From: Paraburkholderia sp. D15
GTDB lineage: Bacteria > Pseudomonadota > Gammaproteobacteria > Burkholderiales > Burkholderiaceae
Assembly: GCF_029910215.1 (NCBI RefSeq)
Contig: NZ_CP110396.1
Location: forward strand, 1,302,001-1,366,000
Length of the DNA: 64,000 nucleotides
Direction of reading: 5' to 3'
The position numbers and the translations under genes are program-made. The notes below the pieces were generated by a model that did no database searches, was not told the origin of the DNA, and saw only the letters and a list, made by a program, of their open reading frames with translations. This document shows, piece by piece, positions 17,040 through 25,262 of the stretch (position 1 is the stretch's first letter; each line of letters opens with the position of its first letter).

Positions 17040-17867
17040 CTAAAACTTATCGCCAATCCTTGGACCGGGCATTGGCAACGGCAAGAGGTTATCCTTTCCC
17101 ACCACTCCAGAATTCTTGAGCAAGACCGACATATACTCGCTGATATCTTTGCCGAATTCGTCAAATTCATATGCGATAGCCCCTTGGTTTAACCCCTCAA
17201 GGAAGTATTGAGCATGCTCCCTGAACGACTTGACTGGACACTTAATGGCGAGTTGCCACATGGCTATCGCAGCCAAAAGGGATGAAGCGGAATAGGGAAC
17301 TTCAGAGTCAGACGAGCTTTGATATTCAGTGAAGACGAGGGAATAGACATTCGTATCAAGCTTCAAGTGTCGAACCGTCAAGTCCGCTTGCAGGGTTCTG
17401 AAGCATGCCGTCACCTTCCTGAATCTGTCTTCGAGATCCCAATCCTCACCAGGCTTCACTTCTGCAAACTGAACGTGCAAAAAGCTCCAGCTTGCCTTAA
17501 GCGGCTCGGCCAGCCTCACCTCACCCGCATTCTTATAGTGGTAATCAAGGAAATGATCTACCTGCTTTAAGCAAGCCTTCTCGTTACCTTCTAGCACCTC
17601 CCAAACGGGAAGATCGAACGGACCCTCATGAAACATTGAGCCGGTTCCGGTGAGGACACTATTGACCATATCGACCACCCGCCGCTGAGGTAACTGCCCT
17701 GCCTCATATCTATCCCATCGCAAGCCCTCCAATGCCGATAGATAGCTTCCCGCCTCACGGCAAGCCACCGTCATTTGATACCCGTCTTCTACACCCGCAC
17801 GGGCATAGACGGCTCTAAGCCAGAGCCGACGCTTCATATCACCAATTTCCGCGTTACCAGAATTCAT
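17040..17867 (-). CDS. Hypothetical protein with a regulator-like N-terminal segment
   Basis: The protein has 275 residues and no signal peptide or membrane segment. The segment RWDRYEAGQLPQRRVVDMVN near residue 50, followed by a GS..FHEGPFDLPVWEVLEG stretch, has the look of phage and plasmid proteins that choose between conditions through a Cro-like region, but I cannot assign a family. It is transcribed divergently from the HTH gene at 18144 with a 276-bp gap in which I see no further gene or clear signal. Confidence 0.65.
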   Translation of the reverse strand: MNSGNAEIGDMKRRLWLRAVYARAGVEDGYQMTVACREAGSYLSALEGLRWDRYEAGQLPQRRVVDMVNSVLTGTGSMFHEGPFDLPVWEVLEGNEKACLKQVDHFLDYHYKNAGEVRLAEPLKASWSFLHVQFAEVKPGEDWDLEDRFRKVTACFRTLQADLTVRHLKLDTNVYSLVFTEYQSSSDSEVPYSASSLLAAIAMWQLAIKCPVKSFREHAQYFLEGLNQGAIAYEFDEFGKDISEYMSVLLKNSGVVGKDNLLPLPMPGPRIGDKF

Positions 17868-18143
17868 TCTGTCTTGTCAAGAAAGCCAAGGGCCATTCCA
17901 TGGCAGAGCTGGCATTTTACTCTGCCAAAGCTGCGTAGGGAGATTGAAAGTTAAAGGATATTCTGGCACCACATTAAAGAAAAGCAGATGAAAAAATAAG
18001 TTGCATGAATGAATTGGCCAACATGCAGCCTCGGATTAAATCTGCAATTTCTTGATAACTGCCCCGTCGAATGAATTCACTTTCAAACAGCCAGGCAAAC
18101 ATAGACGGGACAACCCACTAACTAACTGATGAGGAACAACACA

Positions 18144-18755
18144 ATGAAAGCCTACAAATCGAAACATCAAGGAATGGCAGAAGTGAAGCTGACAGTTGAA
18201 ACCCTGAAAAGTGAAGGGATTGAGGTCAGCCTGTCCGAAATCTCGAATCTCACTGGCATCAGTATCCCGGTTCTCTACACCTATAAGCAGATTTATGACC
18301 TCATGGGGGTGAAGAAGCGCGGGCCTAATGGCACCCGCCTGCCCGTTGCTATCAAGGCAAACCCGTCGCAGAACCGATACATGACTGTTATCCGGGGTCT
18401 CTTTCTCGATAACAAGCCCATGAGCCGGACCGACATTGCAGATGAACTCGTTGCAGCACTTGGAGGCAGTGTGGACAGCACGGCAATGATCCAGGCCGTC
18501 AACTCACTGATTGCGAGCAACACTCTGAGTCTTGACAGCAACGGCTACTACCGCCTGAAGGAAGCTCCTGCGAAGCATTCCAATGCCCCGTCGGTTCTTC
18601 TGGATGAGACCGGCAATGCAACGGTTCTGAAGCATGGCGAATCGCCTCTCGAAGTTGCAGAGCGACTTATCCGGGCAGGAGCACGCCGAATTGTTCACCT
18701 CTTGCCCTCTGAAATCTTTGAGAGCACAACCACCATTATCAGCCACCGCATTTAA
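18144..18755 (+). CDS. Helix-turn-helix regulator heading the unknown-gene operon
   Basis: The protein has 203 residues. The start is ATG 18144, because GAGGA lies 8 bases upstream; an in-frame ATG at 18129 overlaps that site. Residues 25-60 (GIEVSLSEISNLTGISIPVL) form a helix-turn-helix of the same type as in the protein at 40595. A second winged-helix-like segment follows at about residues 70-130 (FLDNKPMSRTDIADELVAAL). It heads a run of ten closely spaced genes up to 22669 and is likely their regulator. Confidence 0.7.
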   Translation: MKAYKSKHQGMAEVKLTVETLKSEGIEVSLSEISNLTGISIPVLYTYKQIYDLMGVKKRGPNGTRLPVAIKANPSQNRYMTVIRGLFLDNKPMSRTDIADELVAALGGSVDSTAMIQAVNSLIASNTLSLDSNGYYRLKEAPAKHSNAPSVLLDETGNATVLKHGESPLEVAERLIRAGARRIVHLLPSEIFESTTTIISHRI

Positions 18756-18770
18756 TTAGGAGAAAAAACC

Positions 18771-19154
18771 ATGAAACAAATCAAACTCGAAAACATTAAA
18801 GTTCGCCCTTCTCTCATTCTTAACACGCTCTCGATTGTTGACACTTTCCAGAAGCAGTTTCTTATCACCGGGAAATGTCGCTCTGACTTTGTGGAATATC
18901 GCGACCATGAATTCGTGGGGGGATTTTCTGTTGATCAGGGTTTCGAAGAAGGCGTGAAAGCTCAATTGATTAAAGCCGTCGATGACGGACGAGCGAGCGA
19001 AATTGTCTTTTTCAAAATGAGCATGAACGAAGTGAACGAACCTGACTTTATCACTGACATTATCCAGAAAAAAGGCAAACGCTCCTATATCGGAGTTTCA
19101 TGCCTGCTGCACGAAGAGTGGACTGACATCGACTGGCAAGAATCGGCACGCTAA
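18771..19154 (+). CDS. Hypothetical protein, 127 aa
   Basis: Second gene of the operon, with AGGAG before the ATG. It is a soluble mixed alpha/beta protein of unknown family; it lacks a signal peptide and any motif I can name. Its position among similar small genes with individual ribosome sites supports it as real. Confidence 0.65.
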   Translation: MKQIKLENIKVRPSLILNTLSIVDTFQKQFLITGKCRSDFVEYRDHEFVGGFSVDQGFEEGVKAQLIKAVDDGRASEIVFFKMSMNEVNEPDFITDIIQKKGKRSYIGVSCLLHEEWTDIDWQESAR

Positions 19155-19182
19155 GCACTACTACAACTAACAAGGATAAAAC

Positions 19183-19572
19183 ATGAAAACCAAATTTATT
19201 GCAAAACTTGAAGATGCCGTGAACTCGCTTATGACTCTCCAAGCTATTAATCAGTCAAAACTCTTGAATGCAGACGGCAACCACCAGCTTTGGGAACACT
19301 CGCAATCAGGCGACAAGTATATGAGCATGTTCGAAACTCAGCTTGGCTTGATTTTGAATAACTGCAAGCGCAGAGCCTTCAATTGGGCTTGTGAAGTTGC
19401 AGCTACGGCCAACCGGCATGAGAACTTCGACCCCGTAGCATTTCGTGATTGTCACCATGGATTTTACAAAGGCAAGGCAGCGATTTTTCTGTATAGCTTC
19501 GCTGATGTAAAGCAAGAGGACATGCATGAAGACGAAGAAATTCCCTACAACACCCTCGTAGTTTTGCTTTGA
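19183..19572 (+). CDS. Hypothetical protein, paralogue of the 20221 product
   Basis: The 129-residue protein is preceded by AAGGA. Its C-terminal half (EVAATANRHENFDP, then GKAAIFLYSF) lines up with the protein at 20221 (KIVATANQQESFNP, then GKRSVLFHSY), so the two are tandem-region paralogues. No known domain is recognised. Confidence 0.65.
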   Translation: MKTKFIAKLEDAVNSLMTLQAINQSKLLNADGNHQLWEHSQSGDKYMSMFETQLGLILNNCKRRAFNWACEVAATANRHENFDPVAFRDCHHGFYKGKAAIFLYSFADVKQEDMHEDEEIPYNTLVVLL

Positions 19573-19580
19573 GAACGGTC

Positions 19581-19781
19581 ATGAACATTGAGCAGACTCT
19601 ATTCCTTCTCAAAAAAATTGATTCCTGGAAATCCAATCCACCAGACTACAAGGAGATTCAAAGCACGACCAAGCTTTTCATGAGGACCCTATTCCCGAAC
19701 CTGCCACGGGACCAATTAAATTATCTGGCCGGAAACTTTATCGCAACACACTGCAATTTTAACCAAGGAGAAATGCAATGA
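19581..19781 (+). CDS. Hypothetical small protein, 66 aa
   Basis: The start is placed at ATG 19581 rather than the in-frame TTG at 19569. The stop overlaps the next start (ATGA at 19778), which indicates translational coupling. The sequence is helical and slightly basic, with no recognised motif. Confidence 0.55.
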   Translation: MNIEQTLFLLKKIDSWKSNPPDYKEIQSTTKLFMRTLFPNLPRDQLNYLAGNFIATHCNFNQGEMQ

Positions 19782-20200
19782 AATCGAATCGCCCTAACTT
19801 GTCGTTTGAAGCAACCTACCGCCTCAGCCCTCTTGCCTCAGCGATTACAAACAGCATGGCGGCAACACTGGTTAAAGCTATGAATCAGCCTGACTTTATC
19901 CCTGGCACCAGCAACGCGACTTATCACATTATTGCCCGATTGATGCGAAGGACTTTTGAATTCAACCCCGAACAAGACAATGTCGAGGAGTTCAGAGCCA
20001 TGGTTGATGAAGAAGCCGATAAGCTCGGCGCGGACTATATTTTCGTGCATTTCGAAGGGAAACTTTCAGATTATCCAAGCATGAACCTTGAAGTTTATGA
20101 CTGGAAGAAGAAGTGGGGAATTCTTGGCATGTCGTTTAACTACGGCAATGGCTACACCCCTTTTGCATGGATTACCGAAGACGAAGCAAAAACACTTTAA
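19778..20200 (+). CDS. Hypothetical protein, 140 aa
   Basis: Starts in an ATGA overlap with the previous gene, with AAGGAG upstream. It has a helical N-terminus, an acidic middle (EQDNVEEFRAMVDEEADKL) and an aromatic-rich end. Soluble and unrecognised. Confidence 0.65.
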   Translation: MKSNRPNLSFEATYRLSPLASAITNSMAATLVKAMNQPDFIPGTSNATYHIIARLMRRTFEFNPEQDNVEEFRAMVDEEADKLGADYIFVHFEGKLSDYPSMNLEVYDWKKKWGILGMSFNYGNGYTPFAWITEDEAKTL

Positions 20201-20220
20201 ACAATTCTAAGGAGCATGAA

Positions 20221-20616
20221 ATGACTAACAACCAGAAACTGATTCAAGCGATTAACGGCTTTCTCGATATCCAGAACCGTTACGAAGCACACCTTTCCTA
20301 CATGGTAGGCCTTGCCCAAGCATGGGGCACGAAGAATCCTGACGAGGACATTGAAAACAATAGAGCTTTCAGGGCAGACATCCAGAAGCTTATGGGTAGC
20401 GGTAAGGAGGCAATTATTAGCCTTGCAGGAAAGATTGTAGCCACCGCTAACCAGCAAGAGTCTTTCAACCCCTACTGTGTTTTGTCGGTTGAAATGAAGA
20501 ACACCCACGGCAAACGCTCTGTGCTCTTCCATAGTTACGGCGAGATGAACAATATCGGGACGGCCGAAAAACCCCACCTGGAGCTTGAAATCAACAGCAT
20601 CGAAATTAACCTTTGA
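20221..20616 (+). CDS. Hypothetical protein, paralogue of the 19183 product
   Basis: The start is ATG 20221 with AAGGAG upstream, giving 131 residues. The C-terminal half shares the ATAN..E.F.P motif and the following GK..(S/A)(V/I)LF..Y strand with the protein at 19183. Function unknown. Confidence 0.65.
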   Translation: MTNNQKLIQAINGFLDIQNRYEAHLSYMVGLAQAWGTKNPDEDIENNRAFRADIQKLMGSGKEAIISLAGKIVATANQQESFNPYCVLSVEMKNTHGKRSVLFHSYGEMNNIGTAEKPHLELEINSIEINL

Positions 20617-20627
20617 GGAGACCCACT

Positions 20628-21065
20628 ATGAACGAAGACAAATTTTTCGCAGCAGCAGCGCAGGTAACACAAGCAGGAGAACTTCTGGAGCGAGCAGGCT
20701 TTAAGAATAACCAGATTGTTGAAATGCAATCGGCTTTTCTCGCACTCATGATGGCAGAGAGCCGGATTGTTCGCCACTACCGGCAAAGAGCAATCAAGAT
20801 GGTGTTTGATATCTTTGGTGCGGAAGGGAAAGACCTGATCTTGCGAGGTCTGGAGCTTGCAAACAAAGACGGCCTGACGAAATCAGATTTCTACGCCTTG
20901 GCAGAGAGAACTAACAGCAAGTGTGTTTTCTTCAACGACCGCGAGCTGGATAGTGTCCTCTCCAGCATGATCACTCATGCAGCTTACGCACTAGAGAGAG
21001 ACGGAACGAAACTCAATGTCAAGCCGGTTTATGGCAACCCTGGATTTTTATTCTGCCATGGGTGA
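20628..21065 (+). CDS. Hypothetical protein, 145 aa
   Basis: ATG 20628 is chosen over the upstream in-frame TTG because GAGGAG sits just before it. The protein is largely helical (residues 10-80) with no known motif. It overlaps neither neighbour and keeps the close spacing of the operon. Confidence 0.65.
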   Translation: MNEDKFFAAAAQVTQAGELLERAGFKNNQIVEMQSAFLALMMAESRIVRHYRQRAIKMVFDIFGAEGKDLILRGLELANKDGLTKSDFYALAERTNSKCVFFNDRELDSVLSSMITHAAYALERDGTKLNVKPVYGNPGFLFCHG

Positions 21066-21124
21066 CATTGAGAATTGAAGATAGAAGCATAAAATTACTT
21101 ACACAATCACATAAAGGAAAAATC

Positions 21125-21574
21125 ATGGCAAACACAAAACATGTATCAGTAACGATTGAAGGCATTTCCGCACTACAAGTAATAAATAAGGAAATGACCA
21201 CTGGTCCGGAAAATTACTTTCATATTCTCGATTTTATTGGCTGGAACCTGACCGAGCATAAATTTTGTATCTCCTTCACAACCAAAGGACATTGGGGAGA
21301 GAAGGTGTTCGAGCTTGCAAAGAAATATCCCGAGCTTCGTATCTTCATGACTGAAAACGATCCATACATGCCATGCCGTTTTGAAGTTGAGTTTTTCAAC
21401 GGCGAAGTTGCCTGCTTTCAGGAGACGGCTGGATTTGAAGAATATTACGGCTGCCCTGAACCGGAGGCTTGTGACGAACCACACACGGAAGAAAGCAATC
21501 TCACCCCGGACGAACTGAACGGGTCTGATCCATTCGGAGTGGACGAGCCAGCAACTATTAACTTGACCATGTGA
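21125..21574 (+). CDS. Hypothetical acidic protein, 149 aa
   Basis: ATG 21125 follows AAAGGA. The first 110 residues look like an alpha/beta domain with a pattern reminiscent of the API92-like/ferredoxin-like fold (CRFEVEFFNGEV), and the end is strongly acidic with EEYYGCPEPEACDEP. The family assignment is only a suspicion. Confidence 0.62.
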   Translation: MANTKHVSVTIEGISALQVINKEMTTGPENYFHILDFIGWNLTEHKFCISFTTKGHWGEKVFELAKKYPELRIFMTENDPYMPCRFEVEFFNGEVACFQETAGFEEYYGCPEPEACDEPHTEESNLTPDELNGSDPFGVDEPATINLTM

Positions 21575-21584
21575 GGAGAGCACT

Positions 21585-21941
21585 ATGAAAAAGAACCAAT
21601 ACAGATTGAACGACACTGAAAAGAAGCAATACACCGTTGTGATCGCGAACACCTGGCTTCAAGAGCACAAGAAAAAGCTTGGCTTGCCCTACCACAGTGG
21701 GGGAATGCTCTTTTGTCAGTATGTCTTGAACTACGACCACTTGACTAACTGGAGCTTGTCTCTCCAGTCCGTTTTGAAGGCACGAGCAAGTGAGATCGAC
21801 CGTGTTGCAGCAGTTCTCACACGCGGCCGTCACGGAGGCTTTCACGGGATTGAAGTCACCTTGCATAACGGGAAGACTGAAATGCTGGACGAGACGACTT
21901 ATATGCACTGCCGGCCATTCAATGGGGAGACACAGCTATGA
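21585..21941 (+). CDS. Hypothetical protein, 118 aa
   Basis: Preceded by GAGGAGAG and overlapping the next gene by ATGA at 21938. The sequence is basic in the N-terminal half and contains a His/Gly-rich turn (RGRHGGFHGIEVTLHNG). No family recognised. Confidence 0.65.
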   Translation: MKKNQYRLNDTEKKQYTVVIANTWLQEHKKKLGLPYHSGGMLFCQYVLNYDHLTNWSLSLQSVLKARASEIDRVAAVLTRGRHGGFHGIEVTLHNGKTEMLDETTYMHCRPFNGETQL

Positions 21942-22669
21942 AAACAATCGCCAAGAAGATTGACGAAATTTGCCGGGTCTCGAAGCAAGGACTCACGCCC
22001 AAGTCAGTTGTCGATGACCTCATGCAGGTTCTATTCAATGCTCTCGTTGGGGAGGGGCTATTTCGACTTGCCTTCCCTTCTGGCGACCTTCGCGTTGATT
22101 CGAGCTTCTATCGCGAATTGGACCAATACAGGGCAGATCCTGAGGCATGGGAACGCCTTGGAGATATTGCTGAGGACTATCTGTTGCTCATGAAGAGCCG
22201 TGACCCGTTCACCGACCTGGTAGGCAGTCTCTATAGCCAGATCAGGCTTAACATAAAGTGGGGGCAATTTCTGACTCCATGGCCGGTTGCCACGGGTCTC
22301 ACAGGATTTCACAACATTGACCTGCGCGACGGCAAGCACATTCTGTTTGGGGATACAGGAGGTTGCGGAGCGGGCACCCTGCTTCTGGCACAGCTTCAGG
22401 ATTTATACGAGCGACAGCCAGCCAGACTGAGACAGGTTCATGTGGTTGCGCTGGATATCGACTGGCACATGGTAATCATGAGCACTGTCCAGATAGTCTA
22501 TCCATTGCTTGCTTGCAATATCGAGCTTGGAAGCTTCAGGAATTATTGTGGGCATGGAATTATTGATTACGACAGACCAACACCAGCAATGACTTTCATT
22601 CCTGATTTAAAAAACTGGAAAGCTTTTCATGAGCAGAGAGATATGAAAGATGAAACATTTTTTCTCTGA
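21938..22669 (+). CDS. Methyltransferase-fold protein without a catalytic NPPY motif
   Basis: The 243-residue protein resembles the core of an N6-adenine methylase: QFLTPWPVA matches motif X, FGDTGGCGAGTLLLAQL matches the SAM-binding motif I (normally DPACGSGTLLL), and VVALDID matches motif II. Where motif IV (NPPY/DPPY) should follow, the sequence reads SFRNYCGHG and the protein ends about 40 residues later. It could be a SAM-binding regulator, a decayed methylase or an anti-restriction decoy. It is the last gene of the operon. Confidence 0.65.
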   Translation: MKTIAKKIDEICRVSKQGLTPKSVVDDLMQVLFNALVGEGLFRLAFPSGDLRVDSSFYRELDQYRADPEAWERLGDIAEDYLLLMKSRDPFTDLVGSLYSQIRLNIKWGQFLTPWPVATGLTGFHNIDLRDGKHILFGDTGGCGAGTLLLAQLQDLYERQPARLRQVHVVALDIDWHMVIMSTVQIVYPLLACNIELGSFRNYCGHGIIDYDRPTPAMTFIPDLKNWKAFHEQRDMKDETFFL

Positions 22670-22673
22670 AGTA

Positions 22674-22728
22674 TTGACAACAACCTAAAAGACGTTATTG
22701 TTAGTAATACAGGTAATACTTTTAATAC
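22674..22728 (+). promoter_or_regulatory. Promoter and triple operator of the ribbon-helix-helix gene
   Basis: TTGACA (22674) and TATTGT (22696) are 16 bp apart. Directly after them come three repeats with a 9-bp period: GTAATAC at 22704 and 22713, and TTAATAC at 22722. The position at the transcription start fits autorepression by the small DNA-binding protein encoded next. Confidence 0.68.
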
Positions 22729-22741
22729 GAGGAGATTAATT

Positions 22742-22912
22742 ATGAGTGAAAAACAAAACTACCCAAAATTGCTACAGTTCAAATCTACGGAAGACATGGA
22801 GCGTGACATTAAAAAGTTAAGAGATTTTGGATTTAATACTAGCGACCTCATGCGTGAAGCAGTAAGACGCGAAATCGAAGCGAAACTTTTATTGATCAAG
22901 GCAACAGTCTAA
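22742..22912 (+). CDS. Ribbon-helix-helix (CopG/Arc-like) DNA-binding protein, 56 aa
   Basis: This is a short reading frame after GAGGAG. A beta-like N-terminus (PKLLQFKSTEDMERDI) is followed by two helices (KKLRDFGFNTSDLMREAVRR), the pattern of ribbon-helix-helix repressors. Plasmid proteins of this size control replication copy number or partition operons. Here it sits between a triple-repeat operator and the SF3 helicase gene, so a copy-control role is plausible (inference). Confidence 0.72.
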   Translation: MSEKQNYPKLLQFKSTEDMERDIKKLRDFGFNTSDLMREAVRREIEAKLLLIKATV

Positions 22913-23004
22913 GAAACAAGAAATCCCTCAGACTGCAATCTGAAGGACTTAATAACTAACTCTCAAAGGTGGACACCAGACGAGAATTCACAAAGGAAAA
23001 TACT

Positions 23005-24543
23005 ATGACAACAATAAACAAAGATTCTGAAAATGTCAATACAGAAGCTACAACTGATAGACCCAACGCAGAAGACCAGAAAAGAGACGACGATCTTGAC
23101 CAATTTGGTTTCCTGTTCAATAGCGTTGAAGACCTTGCAAAATACAAAAAATATGTCGAATATTTTGAAAAATACTCGCTGCTGAACTTAAACGGCAAGA
23201 CAGTAATCGTTAGCTCACGCACGGACCCAGATGTCGGACTTATTTACGAGTTCAAAAGCATCAAAGATTTCCATGACTATCATAGACGCGACAATTTCTA
23301 CGTTTGCGAAAATGACCGTTGCACCAAGAAATTCTTTAGCTTTCTTTGGATTGAGTCTGAAACATTATGCACCCGATACGAGTATGCAACTTTCAATGTC
23401 AATCCCGAGTTCAAGAACCCTGAAGCATTGAACTTCTGGCATGGTTTTGTTGAACCTAAAAAAGGAGACCATAAGCCTTTTCTTGACCATATTGATAAGT
23501 TAATTGACGGCACGAAGGAACACAAAGATCACCTTATCAAGCTCCTGGCTTATACGGTTCGTTACCCTCAGAAACAAACAGGAACCAGTGTCGCCCTGAA
23601 AGGTAAGCAGGGTTGCGGTAAGACCACAATTTCCCTTACCTTGAGCGAAATGTGTCCTAAGCACAGCCGGATCATTGACGATGTGGACGACATTTTTGGG
23701 TTCAATGACTCGACCATTCACCTGAAATACTTCCTCATGGAAGAAAGCGTTTGGGGTGGAGACAAGACCAAAGAAGGCAAGCTAAAGAACGCAATCACCG
23801 CCAAGACCCGAAATATTGCAATCAAGCATGTTTCCGGCACTACAATTCCCAATGTTGCCTTCTATGTTTTCACGAGCAACGAGGACTGGATTGTCCCAAT
23901 TGGCACAAATGATCGTCGCTTCAATGTATTTAACTGCACGGACACATTGATTGGTGATCGTGAATATTTCGACAAATACTATAAATGGCTTGAAGGCGAA
24001 GGCAAGCACTATCTGGTTAATTACTTTATGAACGAGATCGATCTGACTGGTTTTGACCCAAAAAATCTAGTTGCAAACGATGCGAAGACTGAGGTCAAGG
24101 TTCAATCACTGAGACCAGTTGAGAAATATCTCTACAACTTGCTCTCAGGTGAGCTTGATTATGAATTCTTGTCAATGCAGCAGTGGGCAATGGAAGCCAA
24201 GCTGAACCGCGCTGAATTTTTCCAGCACTTCAAAGAAAATTCGGTTTTCTCAAACCGTATCGAGATCATGGAATTTTCAAAGACTCTCGGGAAAATTTTC
24301 AACTTCCCCTCAAATTGGGCAGTGAACTGGAAAGGAGGCTCGACCAAACCTTTCTACCGATTGCCAGGAAAAGCGGAATGTCAGTCATTGTTCGCAGCCT
24401 ACATTGGCGAGAAGGCAAATATGCTTTTCTCGGACTACGCAAAAAATCAGGACGACCATGATAATTTCGCAACCATGGACCCCTTTGCTGAGAATGGGCA
24501 AGCTGAGCAAAGCTCTAAGACACCCGAGCAAAAAGCCGCTTGA
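23005..24543 (+). CDS. SF3-type helicase / primase-helicase family protein (DUF5906-like), probable replication gene
   Basis: The protein has 512 residues; ATG 23005 is preceded by AAAGGA and chosen over an in-frame GTG at 22969. The ATPase core has Walker A GKQGCGKTT near residue 200, an acidic Walker B-like FLMEES near residue 250, and a sensor VFTSNEDW followed by an Arg finger-like NDRRFNVF. This is the phage/plasmid superfamily 3 helicase arrangement, which unwinds origins. No archaeo-eukaryotic primase active site is visible in the first 180 residues, so it appears to be helicase only. A terminator and an iteron-like region follow, which supports a replication role. Confidence 0.82.
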   Translation: MTTINKDSENVNTEATTDRPNAEDQKRDDDLDQFGFLFNSVEDLAKYKKYVEYFEKYSLLNLNGKTVIVSSRTDPDVGLIYEFKSIKDFHDYHRRDNFYVCENDRCTKKFFSFLWIESETLCTRYEYATFNVNPEFKNPEALNFWHGFVEPKKGDHKPFLDHIDKLIDGTKEHKDHLIKLLAYTVRYPQKQTGTSVALKGKQGCGKTTISLTLSEMCPKHSRIIDDVDDIFGFNDSTIHLKYFLMEESVWGGDKTKEGKLKNAITAKTRNIAIKHVSGTTIPNVAFYVFTSNEDWIVPIGTNDRRFNVFNCTDTLIGDREYFDKYYKWLEGEGKHYLVNYFMNEIDLTGFDPKNLVANDAKTEVKVQSLRPVEKYLYNLLSGELDYEFLSMQQWAMEAKLNRAEFFQHFKENSVFSNRIEIMEFSKTLGKIFNFPSNWAVNWKGGSTKPFYRLPGKAECQSLFAAYIGEKANMLFSDYAKNQDDHDNFATMDPFAENGQAEQSSKTPEQKAA

Positions 24544-24562
24544 TTCCCCTCCTCCACCAACC

Positions 24563-24586
24563 AGCCCCTCATGCAGGGGCTTTTTT
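24563..24586 (+). terminator. Terminator after the SF3 helicase gene
   Basis: AGCCCCT-catgc-AGGGGCT plus six T residues. Nearly the same hairpin recurs at 34841. Confidence 0.9.
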
Positions 24587-24671
24587 CTGTGCAGGCCAAC
24601 TCACCAGAGAGCGCCGGGGACAGATCTCAAAGAAGCTCACGCCGCTTTTTCTACCGAATTTTTTTCAATGT

Positions 24672-24960
24672 GTTTCTTATCCCTACCTTCCCTACTTCTC
24701 CCTACTTAAAAAAATATATACCGGGGAGAGATAGAGTTAATACAGGTAAGGCTCACAAGATTTCTCCCTGGCTTCCCTAGTAGAAATCGAGCACAAAAGA
24801 AAATTGGAGAAACAGCGAAACTTGGTCTTATCTCATGCTTCGTACAATCTTTTTTTTAATTCTAGTAGGGAGAGTTAAAAATTGGCTCTTCGCCTTATTC
24901 AGTAAGGCTAAAAGTCTCCCTGGGTAGTTGTCATTTCTAGTAGGGATAACTTGAAAATCG
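24672..24960 (+). repeat. Iteron-like region, copy 1 (candidate origin or partition site)
   Basis: This non-coding stretch carries at least eight occurrences of a CCCTAS/SCCTGG-like core in both orientations: CCCTAC three times near 24680-24705, CCCTGG, CCCTAG, AGTAGGGAGA near 24865, CCCTGGGTAG and AGTAGGGATA. Bases 24672-24711 are identical over 40 nt to 57721-57760, and the rest aligns with 57760-58003 with many substitutions. It also contains TAATACAGGTAA, present in the operator at 22706. It lies directly after the replication-type helicase, so an origin or centromere is likely. Confidence 0.68.
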
Positions 24961-24974
24961 AATATAAAACCCTC

Positions 24975-25105
24975 TCTTCGTGAGATTTCTGCTAGCCGCA
25001 GGGCAAACCCATGATTGATCGTTCAAGCCTGACGGCACCGGCTTCGAAGAAGTGAGGGATTCATCATTGCCTCACCGGCTAGGTGAAGTCTTCCCAACGG
25101 GAAAA
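24975..25105 (+). repeat. Structured repeat, copy A
   Basis: Contains CTGC-tagcc-GCAG at 24989-25001, TCACC-ggcta-GGTGA at 25072-25086 and TTCCC-aac-GGGAA near 25091. It is the best match to copy B at 34890-35048. The remaining bases to 25262 include a weak TTGCGA/CTATAA promoter about 55 bp before the luxR-type gene. Confidence 0.65.
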
Positions 25106-25262
25106 GGGGTTGTCTTTTGTTGGGACTAGCTCCGTGCAGGCAAGACGTTGTCCGCGTGACGCCGGCCAAAGTCACATGCTAAAGTCGGTTGCCTTGCGAA
25201 TGGCGAGGAGACCGGACTATAAGCCGTGAACAACGCCGTCAGGCAATCCAAGAACCAAAAAA

